Source: Trichococcus sp049684335 (GTDB lineage Bacteria; Bacillota; Bacilli; Lactobacillales; Aerococcaceae). From it: DNA of 64,000 nt. The stretch lies in contig NZ_JBAVFV010000061.1 of the NCBI RefSeq assembly GCF_049684335.1, positions 62,001-126,000 on the forward strand, written 5' to 3'. Shown here piece after piece: positions 61,258-64,000 of this stretch. The notes beneath the pieces are model-generated. The model worked only from the letters and a program-made list of their open reading frames with translations. It had not been told where the DNA came from and did not search any database. Each line of letters starts with the position of its first letter. The first letter of the stretch is position 1. Both the position numbers and the translations under genes were made by a program.

Positions 61258-61440
61258 CAGCTCCTGGGAATCCTCCTTCCCCGGAGGACAGCCAAGTAGG
61301 AGCCCCACTCCTCCGGCGATGCCTTGTTCGCCGGAGCAGACCGGTAATAATCGGACTCTTCTCCGATGAGCTTCTGCTCGTCGGAATACACCATACGAAT
61401 GCGGATCACAACTCCGGCTAAGCCCCCCACGCCGGAGAAC
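61258..61440. repeat. Intergenic hairpin-repeat element, copy B
   Basis: Four modules with left arms near 61271, 61311, 61360 and 61412 (spacing 40-52 bp), each an inverted repeat of the CTCCG/CGGAG type; the clearest is CTCCGGCGA with TCGCCGGAG. The last module, AACTCCGGCTAAGCC...CGCCGGAGAAC (61410-61440), is homologous to 42023-42054. It lies just past the nspC terminator. Confidence 0.78.
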
Positions 61441-61443
61441 AGC

Positions 61444-61472
61444 AAAAAAAAGCTGCCTCATCAGAGACAGCT
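61444..61472 (-). terminator. Terminator after nspC
   Basis: On the minus strand AGCTGTCTC pairs with GAGGCAGCT (one G-U pair) around a short loop, then eight T residues. Its stem resembles the terminator beside repeat copy A. Confidence 0.83.
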
Positions 61473-61488
61473 CCACTATTCAAAAACT

Positions 61489-62628
61489 CTATAATCGTGA
61501 TTTAAAATCATCGTATCCAAAGGTTTTGATGACTTTTGTGCCATCTTTGACCGTATGGGCAGCGATGGCCGGCAGTTGGATGCCGTTGAATGTCGTATTC
61601 TTCACCATGGAATAGATGGCCATGTCCGTGAAAATCAGGCGATCGCCGGGCTGAAGCGGCTCATCGAAGGAATAATCCCCGATGACGTCGCCGGCAAGAC
61701 AAGTCTGCCCACCCAAACGGTATGTGTGCGCCTTTTCATCCGCTTCACCTGAATCGATGATGAACGGACGGTACGGCATTTCCAATACGTCAGGCATGTG
61801 GCAAGTCGCTGATGTGTCCAGAATAGCCAGATTCATCTGGTTGTAGGTCGTTTCCAGCACGCTCGCGACCAGGAAGCCCGCATTCAATGCGATCGCTTCG
61901 CCAGGTTCCAAGTAGACTTGCACGTCATATTTCTCTTTGATGTAGTTGACGATTTCCACCAATTTGGCGATGTCGTAGCCTTCTTTGGTGATGTGATGTC
62001 CGCCTCCGAAGTTCACCCATTTCATGCCATGCAGGTATTTCCCGAATTTCGCTTCGAATGCGACCAGTGTCGCTTCCAAATCCTCGGAACCCTGTTCGCA
62101 AAGGGTATGGAAATGCAGACCGTCCAACAGTTTGACTTGGCTTTCATCGAAATTAACAGCAGTCGTACCCAAACGCGAAAACGGACTGGCCGGATCATAG
62201 AGTGCATGATCCTGAGTGGATAGCTCCGGATTGACGCGCAGACCGATTTCGATTGGGCGATCGCTGTTCTTAACCATTTCGGCATACAACTTCACTTGGT
62301 TAGGGGAATTGAAGACGATGTGGTCCACTATCGGGAGCAACGCCTCCATTTCTTCCTTCTTGAAAGCCGGCGCAAAGACATGCGTCTCCTTGCCGAATTC
62401 CTCATGACCCAATTGTGCCTCATGGACAGAGCTAGCGGTCGTGCCGTCCAGATACTCGGCGACCAAAGGGTAGAAATGATACATCGAAAAAGCTTTCTGG
62501 GCCAACAAAATCTTGCAGCCCGTCTGACCCTTGACCGATTTCAGGATTTCCAGATTGCGGCGCAATAAGGTCTCATCCACCACATAGCTGGGTGTCGGCA
62601 AGGCTTGAAAATCGATTGTCGTGTCCAT
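61489..62628 (-). CDS. nspC: Carboxynorspermidine/carboxyspermidine decarboxylase
   Basis: A 379-residue fold III PLP enzyme that decarboxylates carboxy(nor)spermidine in the last step of the alternative spermidine/norspermidine pathway. The PLP lysine is in LLAQKAFSMY (near residue 44). HFHTLCEQGSED, NFGGGHHI and EPGEAIAL line the cofactor site, and the late TSATCHMPDVLEMPYRP segment is typical of NspC. It follows the dehydrogenase gene by 9 bp. Confidence 0.94.
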   Translation of the reverse strand: MDTTIDFQALPTPSYVVDETLLRRNLEILKSVKGQTGCKILLAQKAFSMYHFYPLVAEYLDGTTASSVHEAQLGHEEFGKETHVFAPAFKKEEMEALLPIVDHIVFNSPNQVKLYAEMVKNSDRPIEIGLRVNPELSTQDHALYDPASPFSRLGTTAVNFDESQVKLLDGLHFHTLCEQGSEDLEATLVAFEAKFGKYLHGMKWVNFGGGHHITKEGYDIAKLVEIVNYIKEKYDVQVYLEPGEAIALNAGFLVASVLETTYNQMNLAILDTSATCHMPDVLEMPYRPFIIDSGEADEKAHTYRLGGQTCLAGDVIGDYSFDEPLQPGDRLIFTDMAIYSMVKNTTFNGIQLPAIAAHTVKDGTKVIKTFGYDDFKSRL

Positions 62629-62637
62629 TTCAGCCTC

Positions 62638-63849
62638 CTAATCGACCAAGGTAGGATTGAAGTCCTCTTGCCAAGGCAAGCCATAGACGTTCAATGCTTC
62701 CATGAATGGATCCGGATTGAATTCCTCGATGTTGTACACACCAGGTTTCTTCCATCGTCCGGTCAAGACCATAGCTGCCCCGATCATCGCAGGGACACCG
62801 GTTGTGTATGAAACGGCTTGCGAGCCGACTTCCTTGTAGCATGCTTCATGATCGCAGACGTTGTAGATGTAGTATGTCTTCTCTTTGCCGTCTTTGATGC
62901 CGGTGAAGATGTTACCGATGTTCGTTTTACCTTTAGTGCGCGGTCCCAATGAAGCTGGGTCAGGCAATACGGCTTTCAGGAATTGCAACGGCACGATTTG
63001 TTTGCCTTCGAATTCGATCGGCACGATGGACGTCATACCGACATTCTCCAACACCTTCAAATGCGTCAGATAGCTTTCACCGAAAGTCATGAAGAAACGG
63101 ATGCGTTTGATGCCTTTGATGTTCAAAGCCAAAGATTCGATTTCTTCGTGGTGCAGCAAGTACATATCTTTCTGACCTACCTGATCGAAGTTATACTCGC
63201 GCTTGATTTCCATCGGTTCCGTTTCGATCCACTCACCGTTTTCCCAATAGCTTCCGTTAGCGGTCACTTCGCGAATGTTGATTTCCGGATTGAAGTTGGT
63301 TGCGAATGGATAGCCATGGTCGCCGCCATTGCAGTCCAGGATATCGATTGTGTGGATTTCGTCGAAATGGTGTTTTTGGGCATAGGCAGAGAATACGCTC
63401 GTTACGCCCGGGTCAAATCCTGATCCCAACAACGCGGTGATGCCGGCTTTTTCGAAACGCTCGCGGTAATCCCATTGCCATTTGTATTCAAATTTAGCTG
63501 TATCTTCCGGTTCATAGTTCGCTGTGTCGACATAATCAGTTTTTGTTTCAAGACAGGCATCCATGATGGTCAAGTCTTGGTATGGCAAAGCCACATTAAT
63601 CACGATATCCGGTTTGTATTCATTGATCAGCGCCACTAATTCAGGAACATTGTTCGCATCCACTTGGGCAGTCGTGATTTTGGAACGTCCCGCATAAATG
63701 CCGCTTTCGATCCGATCTTTGATTTCATCGCATTTTGACTTTGTACGACTGGCAATCATAAATTCTTCGAACACTTCTGAATTTTGGGCACATTTATGAC
63801 ATACGACGTTGGAAACGCCACCGGCACCAATAATTAAAGCTCTACTCAT
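62638..63849 (-). CDS. Carboxynorspermidine/carboxyspermidine dehydrogenase
   Basis: A 403-residue saccharopine-dehydrogenase-like enzyme that reductively condenses aspartate semialdehyde with putrescine or diaminopropane. The NADP-binding motif IIGAGGVSNVVCHKCA is at the N-terminus; GSGFDPGVTSVFSAYA, DCNGGDHGYPFATNFNPEINIRE and the C-terminal GVPAMIGAAMVLTG are family hallmarks. I start at ATG 63849, which lies 10 bases after AGGAGG; ATG 63858 would be only one base after it. First visible gene of the polyamine operon. Confidence 0.93.
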   Translation of the reverse strand: MSRALIIGAGGVSNVVCHKCAQNSEVFEEFMIASRTKSKCDEIKDRIESGIYAGRSKITTAQVDANNVPELVALINEYKPDIVINVALPYQDLTIMDACLETKTDYVDTANYEPEDTAKFEYKWQWDYRERFEKAGITALLGSGFDPGVTSVFSAYAQKHHFDEIHTIDILDCNGGDHGYPFATNFNPEINIREVTANGSYWENGEWIETEPMEIKREYNFDQVGQKDMYLLHHEEIESLALNIKGIKRIRFFMTFGESYLTHLKVLENVGMTSIVPIEFEGKQIVPLQFLKAVLPDPASLGPRTKGKTNIGNIFTGIKDGKEKTYYIYNVCDHEACYKEVGSQAVSYTTGVPAMIGAAMVLTGRWKKPGVYNIEEFNPDPFMEALNVYGLPWQEDFNPTLVD

Positions 63850-64000
63850 CTTATTCATTCCTCCTGTAGGGAAAATTCATTCATCCATCCTGCGGGCCTT
63901 TTTCTGCAGAAATCCTCAAATAGGGGCTTAACGACAGACAAGCTATTATAACATAAAGCCGTATCGGATAATGTTTTTTTAGCGACAACGACAACATATC

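Overview
The window looks like a chromosomal stretch of a low-to-mid GC Gram-positive bacterium of the order Lactobacillales. Evidence includes LPxTG pilins with class C sortases, class Ib ribonucleotide reductase, an Enterococcus-like pta-tsaE-GNAT block, a murB-pot neighbourhood, strong AGGAGG ribosome sites, U-tailed terminators and CcpA cre sites. GC content by eye is mid-forties, which would suit a Carnobacteriaceae-type organism (for example Trichococcus), but this is an inference. No rRNA, tRNA, IS element, prophage or CRISPR array was recognised.

Layout. 1-4980 (minus): potC (partial), potB and potA, then an orphan duplicated-ATPase gene and murB. 5304-7160 (plus): a small membrane protein, exonuclease III and an SDR. 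7280-9754 (minus): an overlapping hydrolase/phosphoribosyltransferase pair and a zinc-binding lipoprotein behind a Zur-like operator. 9951-10317 (minus): an unassigned, highly structured RNA of about 367 nt whose promoter has a perfect cre site in its spacer. 10425-12562 (minus): GNAT, tsaE, pta. 12793-15820: glutathione peroxidase, a gluconate-type FGGY kinase and a PHP phosphatase. 15927-20611 (minus): a five-gene ABC importer operon of the 2-aminoethylphosphonate/polyamine type with an alkaline-phosphatase-superfamily hydrolase inside it, preceded by a four-unit hairpin array. 21040-24609 (minus): nrdIEF behind a double NrdR box. 24853-27557: hydrolase, ung, HAD phosphatase and a tiny YvrJ-family gene whose ribosome site is buried in a perfect 15-bp hairpin. 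27869-30749 (plus): a GlnPQ importer with two nearly identical substrate domains fused to the permease. 30863-36030: 3D-domain wall protein, ppx, ppk. 36091-41698: brnQ, ABC-F, acyl-ACP thioesterase, fetAB. 42105-48111: YdjC deacetylase, an atypical SDR, sbcDC. 48189-51541: Usp, an HTH-PfkB protein, HAD phosphatase and a TPR protein with a cre site. 51872-59038 (minus): a sortase-assembled pilus operon (VWA tip protein, backbone pilin, two class C sortases). 59934-63849 (minus): a CapA-like lipoprotein and the carboxynorspermidine/carboxyspermidine pair.

How the genes fit together. Polyamines appear at both ends: an importer (potABC) at the left, and the dehydrogenase/decarboxylase pair that makes spermidine or norspermidine at the right. 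Phosphate and acetyl metabolism is represented by ppx-ppk, pta and the phosphonate-type importer with its hydrolase. DNA maintenance is covered by exonuclease III, ung, sbcDC and nrdIEF. Cell-surface functions are the pilus operon, the 3D-domain protein, murB and the CapA-like lipoprotein.

The most unusual features are non-coding: the cre-controlled structured RNA at 9951-10317; the ribosome-site hairpin at 27357-27398; the 20-bp hairpin between pilin and sortases at 54022-54065; and three arrays of hairpins with a period near 50 bp, each just past a terminator (20781-20975, 41936-42054, 61258-61440).
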